From assembly GCA_947446855.1 (NCBI GenBank), contig CANFIH010000021.1, positions 1-36,109 of the forward strand: DNA of 36,109 bases, read 5' to 3'. The number at the start of each line of letters is the position of its first letter. Within the stretch, counting starts at the first letter, position 1. The position numbers and the translations under genes were made by a program. This DNA comes from Burkholderiales bacterium. GTDB lineage: Bacteria > Pseudomonadota > Gammaproteobacteria > Burkholderiales > Burkholderiaceae_C. This document shows, piece by piece, positions 13,557 through 21,932 of this stretch. Under the pieces are notes generated by a model. It was not told the origin of the DNA. It did not search any database and saw only the letters and a program-made list of their open reading frames with translations.

Positions 13557-15659
13557 ATGAACACCATGACCTTGTCTGAAACCACTGCCATTGCCACTGC
13601 TGTTTCCACCGCTATTTCCACGGCCGTTGCAGCCACCACGGGCGCTACCGCCATCACCGAATCGCAGGAACTGCTGTTGATTCCGCTGTCACAGCTTCGG
13701 CCATCGAGCCGCAACGTGCGCAAGAGTGGCGGGGTTTCCATTCCCGAACTGGCATCGAGCATTGCGCGTGTTGGACTGCTGCAAAACCTCACCGTGGTGG
13801 CTGCACCCGATGGGGAACACTACGAGGTGGTCGCCGGTCGCCGTCGGCTGGCCGCGTTGAAGCTGCTGGTTAAACGCCACAAGCTGGACAAGCACCATGC
13901 GGTGCATTGCCTGCTGGTGCAGGACGATGCCGCCCGCACTGTCAGTCTGACTGAAAACGTGCAGCGAGAGGCCATGTCTCCCATTGAAGAGCTGTTTGCA
14001 TGGAAAGACCTCGCAGCGGAGGGGCGTCCCGTGGAGGACATTGCTGCCGACTTTGGCGTAACCCCCTTGGTGGTGCAACGCCGTTTGAAACTTGCGAATG
14101 TCTCGCCCCGGTTGCTGGCGGACTTTGATACGCGGGTGGTAACACTGGAGCAGTTGATGGCATTGGCGATCACCGATGACCATGCTGCGCAGGAAGCAGC
14201 GTTCTACGACACACCCCAATGGCAGCGCAACCCGGAAGCACTGCGCGATCACCTCACCAGTGAAGAAATTGATGCCAGCCGCGATGCGGTGGCGCGTTTC
14301 GTGGGGCAGGAGGCCTATGAGCAGGCGGGCGGTGGCATTCGCCGTGATTTGTTTGCAGACGAGAAAAACGGTATCTATCTGACGGATAGTGCCTTGCTGG
14401 AGTCACTGGCGCGGGATAAGCTGGCCGCTTCCGTGGAACAAGTGCGTATTGAGGGATGGGCTTGGGTGGATGCCGCCCCGCGTGTCACTTCTGCCGATCT
14501 GTACCAGTTCCAGCGGGCGCGCAGCACCCGGCGTGAACCGACCAGGACAGAGGCCAAGCGCATCGCCAAGCTGGAGGCACAGCAATCCAAGCTGCAAGAC
14601 CGCATCGAGGACGAGGACGACATGGGCGATGACGAGGCCCAGGCACTGGAAGCTGAAATGGATGCATTGGGTGACGAACTGGAGGCTATCGAGCGCGGAT
14701 TGATGGAGTACCCAGGTGCCGTTATGGCAGTTGCTGGGGCGGTGGTGTCGGTGGATTCCATGGGCGGGGTGGTGGTGCATCGCGGTTTGTTGCGTGCGGA
14801 ACAGGTCAAGGCCTTGCGCATGCAGGAGCAGCAAGAGGCTGGCGGTGAGAGCGGGGAGGGCAGTAGCTCGGACGCCGATGCAACGGAACCCGCCAAGCCC
14901 GGAATCTCAGAGAAGCTGGCGAAGTGGCTCAGTGCGCACCGCACGGTCGCCCTGCAGGCCGAGGTGGCAAGACATCCGCATATCGCCTTGGTGGCGGTGG
15001 TGCACCGGCTGGCCTTGCGCGTCGTGGTGGATACCTATTATTCGAACGTGTCATCGGTGTGCATCAACGCCACCCAACGCCACGGACTGGAAATGTTGGC
15101 TCCGGACATCGCACAGTCACCCGCAGCCACCGGCATGCAGGAAGTCCACCAAGCGTGGGCAGAGCGTCTGCCCCAAGACTCTGACGCACTGTTTGCAGAG
15201 TTGCTGACGTTCCCGCAGCAGGAGCTGTTGTCCCTGCTTGCCGTGTGTGTGGCATCCACGGTGGACGCCGTGGCCTCTCGGGAAAGCGATATACCCGCTG
15301 CCTTGCTGGCCCAAGCGGTGGAATTGGATATGCACAACTGGTGGACGCCGACAGCGGCGGGATATTTTGAACACGTCTCCAAGGCCAAGACGCTGGAGGC
15401 GGTGCAGCAATTTGCGCCTGAGCAGGTCAATCGCCTTGCCAAACTGAAAAAGGCAGAGTTGGCGAGCGAAGCCGAACGGTTGGTTGTGGGTACGGGATGG
15501 CTGCCGGGGATGTTGCAGAAAATGGAGGTGCCCGATGCAGATGCATCAGAAAACCCCATTGCTACAGACGATGTGCCTGCGAATAGGGATGAAAGTAACA
15601 ATGACAGCCGAAATGACAGCAGTGCTGACAGTGCAATTCACAGCGGCAATGACAGGTAG
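13557..15659 (+). CDS. parB: Large ParB/RepB/Spo0J-family partition-like protein
   Basis: A 700-residue plasmid/ICE ParB-like protein. An Ala/Thr-rich N-terminus (1-35) precedes the ParB/Srx domain: LLIPLSQLRPSSRNVR (40-54), VVAGRRRLAALKLL (91-104, box II) and LTENVQREAMSPIEE (131-145). A helix-turn-helix region follows (about 150-180). A charged coiled-coil-like stretch (about 335-385) and a long C-terminal domain of unknown role complete it. No parA is adjacent, so whether it partitions DNA or acts as another DNA-binding or CTP-dependent factor is open. The ATG at 13557 has AGGAG nine bases upstream. The last 30 residues are rich in Asp, Asn and Ser. Confidence 0.85.
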   Translation: MNTMTLSETTAIATAVSTAISTAVAATTGATAITESQELLLIPLSQLRPSSRNVRKSGGVSIPELASSIARVGLLQNLTVVAAPDGEHYEVVAGRRRLAALKLLVKRHKLDKHHAVHCLLVQDDAARTVSLTENVQREAMSPIEELFAWKDLAAEGRPVEDIAADFGVTPLVVQRRLKLANVSPRLLADFDTRVVTLEQLMALAITDDHAAQEAAFYDTPQWQRNPEALRDHLTSEEIDASRDAVARFVGQEAYEQAGGGIRRDLFADEKNGIYLTDSALLESLARDKLAASVEQVRIEGWAWVDAAPRVTSADLYQFQRARSTRREPTRTEAKRIAKLEAQQSKLQDRIEDEDDMGDDEAQALEAEMDALGDELEAIERGLMEYPGAVMAVAGAVVSVDSMGGVVVHRGLLRAEQVKALRMQEQQEAGGESGEGSSSDADATEPAKPGISEKLAKWLSAHRTVALQAEVARHPHIALVAVVHRLALRVVVDTYYSNVSSVCINATQRHGLEMLAPDIAQSPAATGMQEVHQAWAERLPQDSDALFAELLTFPQQELLSLLAVCVASTVDAVASRESDIPAALLAQAVELDMHNWWTPTAAGYFEHVSKAKTLEAVQQFAPEQVNRLAKLKKAELASEAERLVVGTGWLPGMLQKMEVPDADASENPIATDDVPANRDESNNDSRNDSSADSAIHSGNDR

Positions 15660-16594
15660 GACGATGAAGCGGTAAAACGCGACGGCAGCCAAATGCTGCT
15701 GAAGAAACCCAAGCCCCGGCGTTGGCCGGGGCGATCCAAGGCGCGGACGTGCCCAATAGACTCTCCACACGGAGAGTGGTGTGCCTGGCGGCGCAAAATC
15801 TGGCGCTCAAAAAGAGAGGCCAATCTGCCGCGTCCGGAACGTCCCCATACGAGGACAACCACGCCCCCGCCAGCTTCGCCCCCTTTGCCGCTTGGCTTAT
15901 CCCCTGGATTCGCTACTGGGTGCGGCCCACCCGCAGCGAGGAACACAGCAGACTTGCATTCTTGCGTGCGACTGCACGGTCCGAAAAAGGGGTCCGCACG
16001 CGCACTCCATTGCGCCCATAGGATGGAATGCGTGTTGGAGCCCCGCACCTGGGGCTACGCACAATGGACGCCATCAAGCCTGCCGCGCCAGATAACTCTG
16101 GAGCGGGACCCACTTCGATACTGGAAGCAGTCCGGCAACGATCCAATTTCACCGACCGGCCATCACCTTGCCCGGAGCAGTCCCCACCGGCAACGATTTC
16201 GGCAACATCAATGGCAAATGGCATTCGTCCTTGCAGACAAACATCTCGATCTTGACCATGTCAGAGGCCGTGCCGGAAAGCTGGCGCATGGTGGCGGTGC
16301 CGTGGCCATGCGTCCTTTGGAAATCAGGTTTGCAAACACGGCAGCCTTGTTTTGTCGTGAATCCTGGTGCGGGCACGGCTTCGCCTCGGGCTGATGCGCT
16401 GCAACCGTCCAGTCCAACAAATTTCCCCGACCTTTGGTCTTCCTCGCGAGCCAAATTTCTTGTACCTCCCGGTCCTTCACGGTGTTGCGGCCCCATCGTA
16501 TTGCACTGGGGTGCTGCGCGCCCGGACCCGCCCCCATCGGGTCACGCCAAGGCCGCAGTGGTTGCGACCTGGTTAAATTTCAAAGGACTTCATC
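15660..16594. other. 935-base hairpin-rich non-coding region
   Basis: No open frame here shows family content or a good start. Perfect hairpins recur: an 8-bp stem GCCCCGGC/GCCGGGGC (15713-15732), ACTCTCC-ACAC-GGAGAGT (15760-15777) and AGCCCC...GGGGCT (16039-16056). None has a T-run except by weak approximation. The region may hold a structured RNA, an origin of transfer or partition sites for the ParB-like protein. The last bases provide AAAGGA, the ribosome site of the next gene. Confidence 0.45.
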
Positions 16595-16900
16595 ATGGCC
16601 CACATTGGCACTTTCACCGAACAAAACAACAGCTACAGCGGCACGGTTCGCACCCTGACACTGAACGTCAAGATCAAGATCGTTCCCAATGGCAAGGAAA
16701 AGGGGAATGCCCCGGACTACCGCATCCTGGTAGACAACTTCGAAATCGGCGCGGCCTGGAAGAAGGTCAGCAAGGCAGATCGGCCCTACCTGTCGGTGAC
16801 GCTGGATGACCCATCGTTCCCAGCCACCATCTATGCCAGCCTGGTCGAAGCAGATCCCGGTGTCTACAACCTGATCTGGTCGCGAAACAAGGGCGACTAA
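16595..16900 (+). CDS. DUF736 family protein
   Basis: A 101-residue protein beginning MAHIGTFTEQNNSYSGTVRTL and ending in the NLIWSRNKGD tail typical of DUF736. This small all-beta family is common on ICEs of the Tn4371 type and on alpha/beta-proteobacterial plasmids. Its function is not established. Length equals the family norm. The ATG has AAAGGA upstream. A strong hairpin follows the stop. Confidence 0.9.
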   Translation: MAHIGTFTEQNNSYSGTVRTLTLNVKIKIVPNGKEKGNAPDYRILVDNFEIGAAWKKVSKADRPYLSVTLDDPSFPATIYASLVEADPGVYNLIWSRNKGD

Positions 16901-16907
16901 ACGTCGC

Positions 16908-16935
16908 ACGTCCCGCCGACTGCGGCGGGACGTTT
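16908..16935. terminator. Strong 11-bp hairpin after DUF736
   Basis: ACGTCCCGCCG, loop ACTG, CGGCGGGACGT form a perfect 11-bp stem seven bases after the stop, then TT. The T-run is short, but the stem is the strongest in the window. It separates two converging genes. Confidence 0.7.
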
Positions 16936-17032
16936 CGGGTGTGTGCCAAATTTTCTATGCAGTGCATGCGGGAGCGCATTCAATGTGGCGGGAGCCAGTG
17001 CTGGCCTTTTTGAGCACCGCCGAATGCGTAGC

Positions 17033-18223
17033 TCAAATTTCCATCTCGGGTTCGGATTTGGCAACTTTCTTGCGGGTTCGCTTTTTGGGTTCGGCGGCTT
17101 CCTGTTGAACGGCTTCCACCTGGGTCGGTTCCACAGTCTTTTCGATACTTGGGTCGACGCCTTTTTCAGCACCTATTTCGGTGGCTTTCTCGACTTCAAT
17201 CCCCTGGCTTTTTTCGATCAGGTAGTCGACTGCCTTTGATGCGTCCTTGGCCGCTGCAAAGACTGCATGCTTGTCGCCTTTGAGTGCTTCAAGCCATGAA
17301 CCGATATAGGCCGCATGGTTCTTGTCATCGAATTGCACACCGGTCTCCGCACTGGCGAAAGCGCTGCTCAATTCGGCAACCAGTTCTTCGCGGGCATATT
17401 CCGGCGTTCCAAATGCGTTGGCGAGTGGACGGTTGAGACGGTTTTCGCCACCAGTCGCATGGCCAAGCTCGTGCAGCAGGGTGCCTGCATAGGCCTGCGG
17501 GCTTTCAAATTGATCGCGATGGGGCATTTGAACCGCATCGCGCGCGGGTGAGTAATAGGCGCGGTCACCACCATGGCCAAGCTCCAGACCATCACGCTGC
17601 ATGCCCTGGGCGATCTTCTCTACAGCCGCAATTTTTTCAACGATGGGGCGCTCCTTCGTTGGTGCCATTGGCTCAATGTTCAGTCCACTGCATTGCTCCA
17701 CATTGAACGCGTGGCTGGTTTTGTCGAAGAGCAGATTCAAGGATCGCTCTGCTTGCCGCCAACTGTATTTGGCCCCATCCGCTTCAATGACCAATTTACG
17801 GGTATCGACTTCCGACCCGTTGGCCAGTTTGACGGACTGCGCATTTTTCTCAGGCGCTTCGCCAAGCGTCACCCGAGCACCGTTCAGAGTAATGTTCACA
17901 TCCCGGCGCCGATGAAAGGGCAGTTCATCCCAGTATTCAATCGGCGTGGACTTCTCGCCTTGGTTGACGGTGCCGCCCAGGTTTCGCGCCTGTTTGAATG
18001 TCAGCCACCGGGGATCCGCATAGCCCTTGTCCATCCCCTGCATCATCAACATGAGACGATTGCCGCCGCTGTAGGTGCGCCCCGAGACCGCATTGCGGGG
18101 CAGTCCGTTTGCCACACCGCCTTCATTGGTCCAACCTTTTCGCCAGGGCATGACGCCCGATTCGAGGGACGCGATGATACGCTCCGTAATCTGTTCGCGC
18201 AGGTCTTTTCTTTCCTCAGCCAT
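17033..18223 (-). CDS. ardC: ArdC-type anti-restriction protein
   Basis: A 396-residue ArdC-like protein. The N-terminal ssDNA-binding domain (about 5-135) contains LESGVMPWRKGW and YSGGNRLML. The C-terminal zincin-like metallopeptidase domain has the zinc motif HELGH (251-255) with a downstream acidic segment YAREELVAELSSA (about 276-288). A Lys/Arg-rich tail (KKRTRKKVAK) ends the protein. ArdC proteins protect incoming conjugative DNA from restriction; that role is inferred from the family. Its start overlaps the upstream small frame by 8 bases, suggesting coupling. It converges with the DUF736 gene. Confidence 0.88.
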   Translation of the reverse strand: MAEERKDLREQITERIIASLESGVMPWRKGWTNEGGVANGLPRNAVSGRTYSGGNRLMLMMQGMDKGYADPRWLTFKQARNLGGTVNQGEKSTPIEYWDELPFHRRRDVNITLNGARVTLGEAPEKNAQSVKLANGSEVDTRKLVIEADGAKYSWRQAERSLNLLFDKTSHAFNVEQCSGLNIEPMAPTKERPIVEKIAAVEKIAQGMQRDGLELGHGGDRAYYSPARDAVQMPHRDQFESPQAYAGTLLHELGHATGGENRLNRPLANAFGTPEYAREELVAELSSAFASAETGVQFDDKNHAAYIGSWLEALKGDKHAVFAAAKDASKAVDYLIEKSQGIEVEKATEIGAEKGVDPSIEKTVEPTQVEAVQQEAAEPKKRTRKKVAKSEPEMEI

Positions 18224-18389
18224 AGTTCACCTCTGCAAAGTCTGATGAATCCACGTCGTCGTGTTCAGGTCCCAAGAGATCGATGCCGAGCTGGTCCGCA
18301 TCGCGCGCAGGGTGGACTTCCTTGTCAGGCGGGATATCCAGTGCGGCAAGGGTCTGTGCGGAGAAAATCGATTGGGCTTGCATGGTCAT
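18216..18389 (-). CDS. Small hypothetical protein upstream of ardC
   Basis: A 57-residue acidic protein (MTMQAQSIFSAQTLAALDIP...) whose end overlaps the ardC start by 8 bases. No family recognised. The start is uncertain: ATG codons at 18389 and 18383 lie directly after the T-run of a terminator hairpin, leaving almost no room for a leader, so it would be translated from read-through or from a promoter inside the upstream gene. Coupling to ardC is the main argument that it is real. Confidence 0.5.
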   Translation of the reverse strand: MTMQAQSIFSAQTLAALDIPPDKEVHPARDADQLGIDLLGPEHDDVDSSDFAEVNYG

Positions 18390-18392
18390 TCC

Positions 18393-18417
18393 AAAAAAAT
18401 GCCCGGGCAAATCGGGC
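18393..18417 (-). terminator. Terminator after the LPD7 gene
   Basis: Read on the minus strand: GCCCG, loop ATTTGCC, CGGGC, then ATTTTTTT. It lies just downstream of the stop of the LPD7-type gene. Confidence 0.75.
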
Positions 18418-18425
18418 GTGGTTGT

Positions 18426-19832
18426 TCAAAGTTCGAGGCTGTCTTCCAACTGGGGATGTCGGGCAATGGGTTTGGGTGGAGTCAGTTGAAAGGCCTTTTC
18501 GTTCCCGAGCATTTGGTGCTCCATTTCCTCTGCCTGATCTTCTTTTTCTTGAGCGACTTCAGGGGCTACCATTTCACGTTCCCTCGCATAGGCTTCTCGC
18601 ACGTAGTCACCAGAGGTTTTGAAATACTGTTCTGTTGCTGCCTGCTGCGACGGTTCCAGTGGCTCGCGTTCTCGTATGACACGGTCATCACGCACCATGA
18701 CCACATCGCCGCCTAACGGCGTGAGCTTGCCGTCGGCATCCAAAAGGCCTTTCTCAAGCAAGATACTGACGATATCTGGACTACTGCTGCCAAGGCCACC
18801 GTCTGGTTTTTCAAGGTCGGCTCTGGCGAGCTGGTGAATGACTTGGTAGCCCAGATCCTTGATGCTGGCGTGGGCCGCTAGCATGCGTACATCCGGCATG
18901 GTGAGCTTGTCGTCGCCAATCGTGTCGACCCCGGCCACAGGGCTTTTTCGCAGGATTTCGATCGTGCGCAGATCGGCCCTTAGAGTAGATTGGCCCAAAG
19001 GTGCCATCGTCAGATTGTTGGCTGGATCGCCCGAAATCCCAGCGTCAACGCCAGGAAAACGGGTTTGCTGAATTCCTTGGGCGGCCTGCTTTCCACGCAT
19101 CCAGGCCCGCAACACATCAGGTTCGGCATTTTGAAGTGGGTAGCCCAGTTGGCCGGAAATTTCGGCTGCACGAACTTTGAACGCTGTGTCGCCGGTCAGT
19201 AGCAAGCCCTTGTCCACGTCAAACTTCTTGGCAGCAATTTTGAGAGCGGCTTCAATGTCGCGGTCATCGGTTTTACGGACATCCAGGCGGTCACCCACGT
19301 CGCGCACCGCCACCGTCATGCCACGGGCATACTCCATGACCCCATCTTTGCCTTCGCGTGCTTGCAGGTCATTCAAGACGACGTTGGGTGTAACTTGCGA
19401 GGAAAATGATTCCTGGCCAATCTCCGGTGCCTTCTCTGCTTCCTCAATCAGTGCGTCAATTACTGGCTGGTCGGGTTGCTCACGTTTTGATTCCTTCAGG
19501 AATTCAATCCAACTCTTGGGCTTGGGAAGCTCTCCATCAAGTTGTCGTGCTGCCTTGTCCTTGTCGGCGTAGTAGCCTTCCGAGAGCTTTGCCAACTCGA
19601 TAGCCACTGACGCGGCAATGGATGACTCGGAATAATTCTGCCCAGTCAGTTTGGCATGCAGGTCGCTACGCGTGGCCTCCATGCTTGATTGCAGTTGAAG
19701 CCACTTTTCACGGAACTCTTGTTCGTGAAGGTCAAAACGGCTATGGCGAGTATCGCGATCGGGTGCCGTGATGGCCTCAAAGGCTTCAAGCAGTGCGATT
19801 CGTTGCTGCTGCTCTGGGGTCAGGTTTTCCAT
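18426..19832 (-). CDS. LPD7-domain conjugative-element protein
   Basis: A 468-residue, highly charged, soluble protein. About residues 165-240 match the LPD7 domain of large polyvalent and relaxase-associated proteins (ALKIAAKKFDVDKGLLLTGD, then TAFKVRAAEISGQLGYPLQN). The N-terminal third is helical and coiled-coil-like. Proteins of this kind sit beside relaxase and anti-restriction genes on ICEs; the exact function is unknown. The ATG at 19832 has GGAA eight bases upstream and is preferred to the longer frame from 19892, which would overlap the upstream gene. Confidence 0.7.
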   Translation of the reverse strand: MENLTPEQQQRIALLEAFEAITAPDRDTRHSRFDLHEQEFREKWLQLQSSMEATRSDLHAKLTGQNYSESSIAASVAIELAKLSEGYYADKDKAARQLDGELPKPKSWIEFLKESKREQPDQPVIDALIEEAEKAPEIGQESFSSQVTPNVVLNDLQAREGKDGVMEYARGMTVAVRDVGDRLDVRKTDDRDIEAALKIAAKKFDVDKGLLLTGDTAFKVRAAEISGQLGYPLQNAEPDVLRAWMRGKQAAQGIQQTRFPGVDAGISGDPANNLTMAPLGQSTLRADLRTIEILRKSPVAGVDTIGDDKLTMPDVRMLAAHASIKDLGYQVIHQLARADLEKPDGGLGSSSPDIVSILLEKGLLDADGKLTPLGGDVVMVRDDRVIREREPLEPSQQAATEQYFKTSGDYVREAYAREREMVAPEVAQEKEDQAEEMEHQMLGNEKAFQLTPPKPIARHPQLEDSLEL

Positions 19833-19864
19833 GAAGTTATTTCCGGAAGAGGGCAGTGTTGCCG

Positions 19865-20482
19865 CTAGCTGCCAGAATCGGGCGGAGTGCAATCGATATA
19901 GGGCACTGTTAGTGCCAATCCCCAGCGGCCATCGTTTGCGGATTTCTGAACCAGGGCATTGCGATAGGCCACGTCGTCTTCATAATCCGGGCGCCACTTG
20001 CCTTGTTGCTGTAGCCAGGGCTTTGCTTGATCGAGTGACGCACGCCGCTGTGCGATCAAGGCCTGGTGCTCAGGTGTCAGAACGCCATAGCCAGCATAGA
20101 TTTTCCAGCCCACGAAGCTTGCACTTGTAGAAGTGCAACCGCTGCCGTACTGGGAATTGGGGACGCACGCTGAGTGCGAGAAGCCTGGTCCCATGGACTG
20201 TGTTTCAACGTACGCAGGGAAACCACCTGTTGTCCAAGTTACCCAACCAGAGGGTGTCAAGAATGCTGCTGGATAACCAGGTTTCGCTGGGTCTTCGATT
20301 CCAACCCAGACAGCGCCGGGTAGGCCAACATCAGTTAATGCCACCGATCCACTTATGTCCACAGAGGCAAATGGGGGGGCATAAATCGCTGCTGTGCAAA
20401 ATGCGCTGCCACTGACGGTTTGCGCCATGGTGCCTAGGCTGTATGCGAACAATAGAGCAAATAATCTGAATTTCTTACGCAA
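19865..20482 (-). CDS. Secreted/periplasmic hypothetical protein with four cysteines
   Basis: A 205-residue protein with a clear signal peptide (MRKKFRLFALLFAYSLGTMA, cleavage likely before Gln21). The mature part is rich in Gly, Ser and aromatic residues and has four cysteines (AFC, SAC, GSGC, IDC), which could form two disulfides. The start is TTG: the only in-frame ATG would remove the signal peptide. It lies just upstream of the LPD7 gene with no overlap. I do not recognise a family. A role at the cell surface during mating, such as exclusion or adhesion, is possible but unsupported. Confidence 0.7.
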   Translation of the reverse strand: MRKKFRLFALLFAYSLGTMAQTVSGSAFCTAAIYAPPFASVDISGSVALTDVGLPGAVWVGIEDPAKPGYPAAFLTPSGWVTWTTGGFPAYVETQSMGPGFSHSACVPNSQYGSGCTSTSASFVGWKIYAGYGVLTPEHQALIAQRRASLDQAKPWLQQQGKWRPDYEDDVAYRNALVQKSANDGRWGLALTVPYIDCTPPDSGS

Positions 20483-20844
20483 GGCGAGGTGTTCCCATGA
20501 GAGAGCCAGTCCCCTGTCAAAGTTTGAAAGGGATGTCTGCTGGATTGGCTCAAGCCATACCGCGACAGCGCAACTGAATTGGCGCGGTCTTTGGGCCTAC
20601 CTGCTAGTCAAGAAAATCATTCCGCGAAAATTGAATGCGGACTACTTTTCACCATTTTTAGCTTGTGTTCTCGACCGTCGGGTTTGGGGAGATGAACTTC
20701 GGTCAACGTTTGAATCCCCTCGTGTATTTCGGCACCGTGCCCATTGCAGCCTTTCAATCCTGCAAAGGCTACTTCGGCAATGCCGCGATTGCTGCCCTTC
20801 ACGAACGTCTGCCAAGGGCATGCCAATCGATTGATGAATTTCAC
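20483..20844. other. Gene-poor boundary between backbone and cargo
   Basis: No convincing gene. A 75-residue minus-strand frame starts with GTG directly after the LysR stop, but it shows no family features. This is the likely edge of the cargo. Confidence 0.4.
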
Positions 20845-21783
20845 TCAAGATTTGTCTCCCATGGTCAGTCGAGTAAGCCGTGCTTGTGCCAAAAGCCACG
20901 AGGATAGAGCGTTGATTTCTGGCCGTACCTTGCTACGTTCCGCAATCGCCAGCCAATAAGACATCGGGGAGTCAACCCGAAAATCTGGAAATACTTCTAC
21001 GAGTTCACCCTGTGCCAGGCTCTCTGCTATCAGTGGCATGCGCAACAAGGCCACACCTTGACCGGTCAAAGCGGCTTGCGCCATTTGATGCGCAAAGTCG
21101 AAGTACATCCACCGTTTGGGTTCAAGCTTCTTTAGGTCATGAGACTGTACCCATCCGTGCCAGGTAAGCCATTCAAGGTTCTGACTGGTGTGCGCATCAC
21201 CCGCTTCAATCAAAGTGAAATTCTTCATGTCCTCGGGTTTGTGCAGTGGCGCGGACTCCTTCAACAGCCATGGACTGGCAGCTGCAGTGATCTTTTCCCC
21301 AAACATCTTGATCGACCCATGAGGAACGCCGCTGTCACGGGTGTAGCGAAGGGCTATGTCAGCGTCACTGGACTCCAGATCAATTGCCACGTCAGTCGTA
21401 TGAACGTGAATGTCAATGTCCGGGTGATCGGCCTGAAAAAGTTCCAAGCGAGGGATCAGCCACATCGATGCGAACGATGCCCAAGTGGTCACGACAATCC
21501 GCTGTCGGCCAGCGTGGGCACGGATCTGGCGCACTGCGGAGTCAACCCGTTCCAGTGATGGGACGACGGCACGCAGCAATAAAGCACCAGCGCTGGTTAA
21601 CTCAACAACTCGCGTGTGCCTAACAAACAGCGGGACGCCAATTTCTTCCTCAAGACTTTGAATCTGCCTGCTCACTGCACTCTGTGTCAACGCCAATTCC
21701 TGCGCAGCAGCACGAAAATTCAGATGCCTTGCGACTGCCTCAAGTGCTCTGAACTGAACCAAAGAAAGTGGCCGACTTCGCAT
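20845..21783 (-). CDS. LysR-type transcriptional regulator (GcvA-like)
   Basis: A 312-residue LysR regulator. The winged helix-turn-helix occupies residues 1-60 (LSLVQFRALEAVARHLNFRA, then ALTQSAVSRQIQSLEEEIG). The effector-binding domain follows and resembles the GcvA/AmpR branch. The open frame extends far upstream, but LysR proteins start just before this motif, so the ATG at 21783 is chosen. It diverges from the MFS gene at 21933, its probable target; the inducer is unknown. The shared 149-base region holds their operators. Confidence 0.88.
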   Translation of the reverse strand: MRSRPLSLVQFRALEAVARHLNFRAAAQELALTQSAVSRQIQSLEEEIGVPLFVRHTRVVELTSAGALLLRAVVPSLERVDSAVRQIRAHAGRQRIVVTTWASFASMWLIPRLELFQADHPDIDIHVHTTDVAIDLESSDADIALRYTRDSGVPHGSIKMFGEKITAAASPWLLKESAPLHKPEDMKNFTLIEAGDAHTSQNLEWLTWHGWVQSHDLKKLEPKRWMYFDFAHQMAQAALTGQGVALLRMPLIAESLAQGELVEVFPDFRVDSPMSYWLAIAERSKVRPEINALSSWLLAQARLTRLTMGDKS

Positions 21784-21932
21784 CGTTGCCCCGCTGGTCT
21801 TAGCTTGTAGATGTTGCATGCGCAGTTCGATGATTGATGCCATATTGGTATCAATAGGGTACCGCGTTTTCATTGGACTCCGAGAGATGAAGGCTTGCAT
21901 GATGAGGGTCGTTGCAAACGGACTGCCCATTC

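Noticed and set aside
13334-13579. 81-residue frame before parB
   Set aside because: It overlaps the parB start, has no ribosome site of its own and no family features.
15693-16809. Long plus-strand frames (233 and 213 residues)
   Set aside because: Their translations are rich in Pro, Arg and Ser as expected from GC-rich non-coding DNA, and the second overlaps DUF736 in another frame.
17573-18622. 349-residue plus-strand frame
   Set aside because: It is antisense to ardC, which has a clear HELGH metallopeptidase motif.
20617-20844. 75-residue minus-strand frame starting with GTG after the LysR gene
   Set aside because: Only the adjacency to the stop codon supports it; no ribosome site and no family similarity that I can see.
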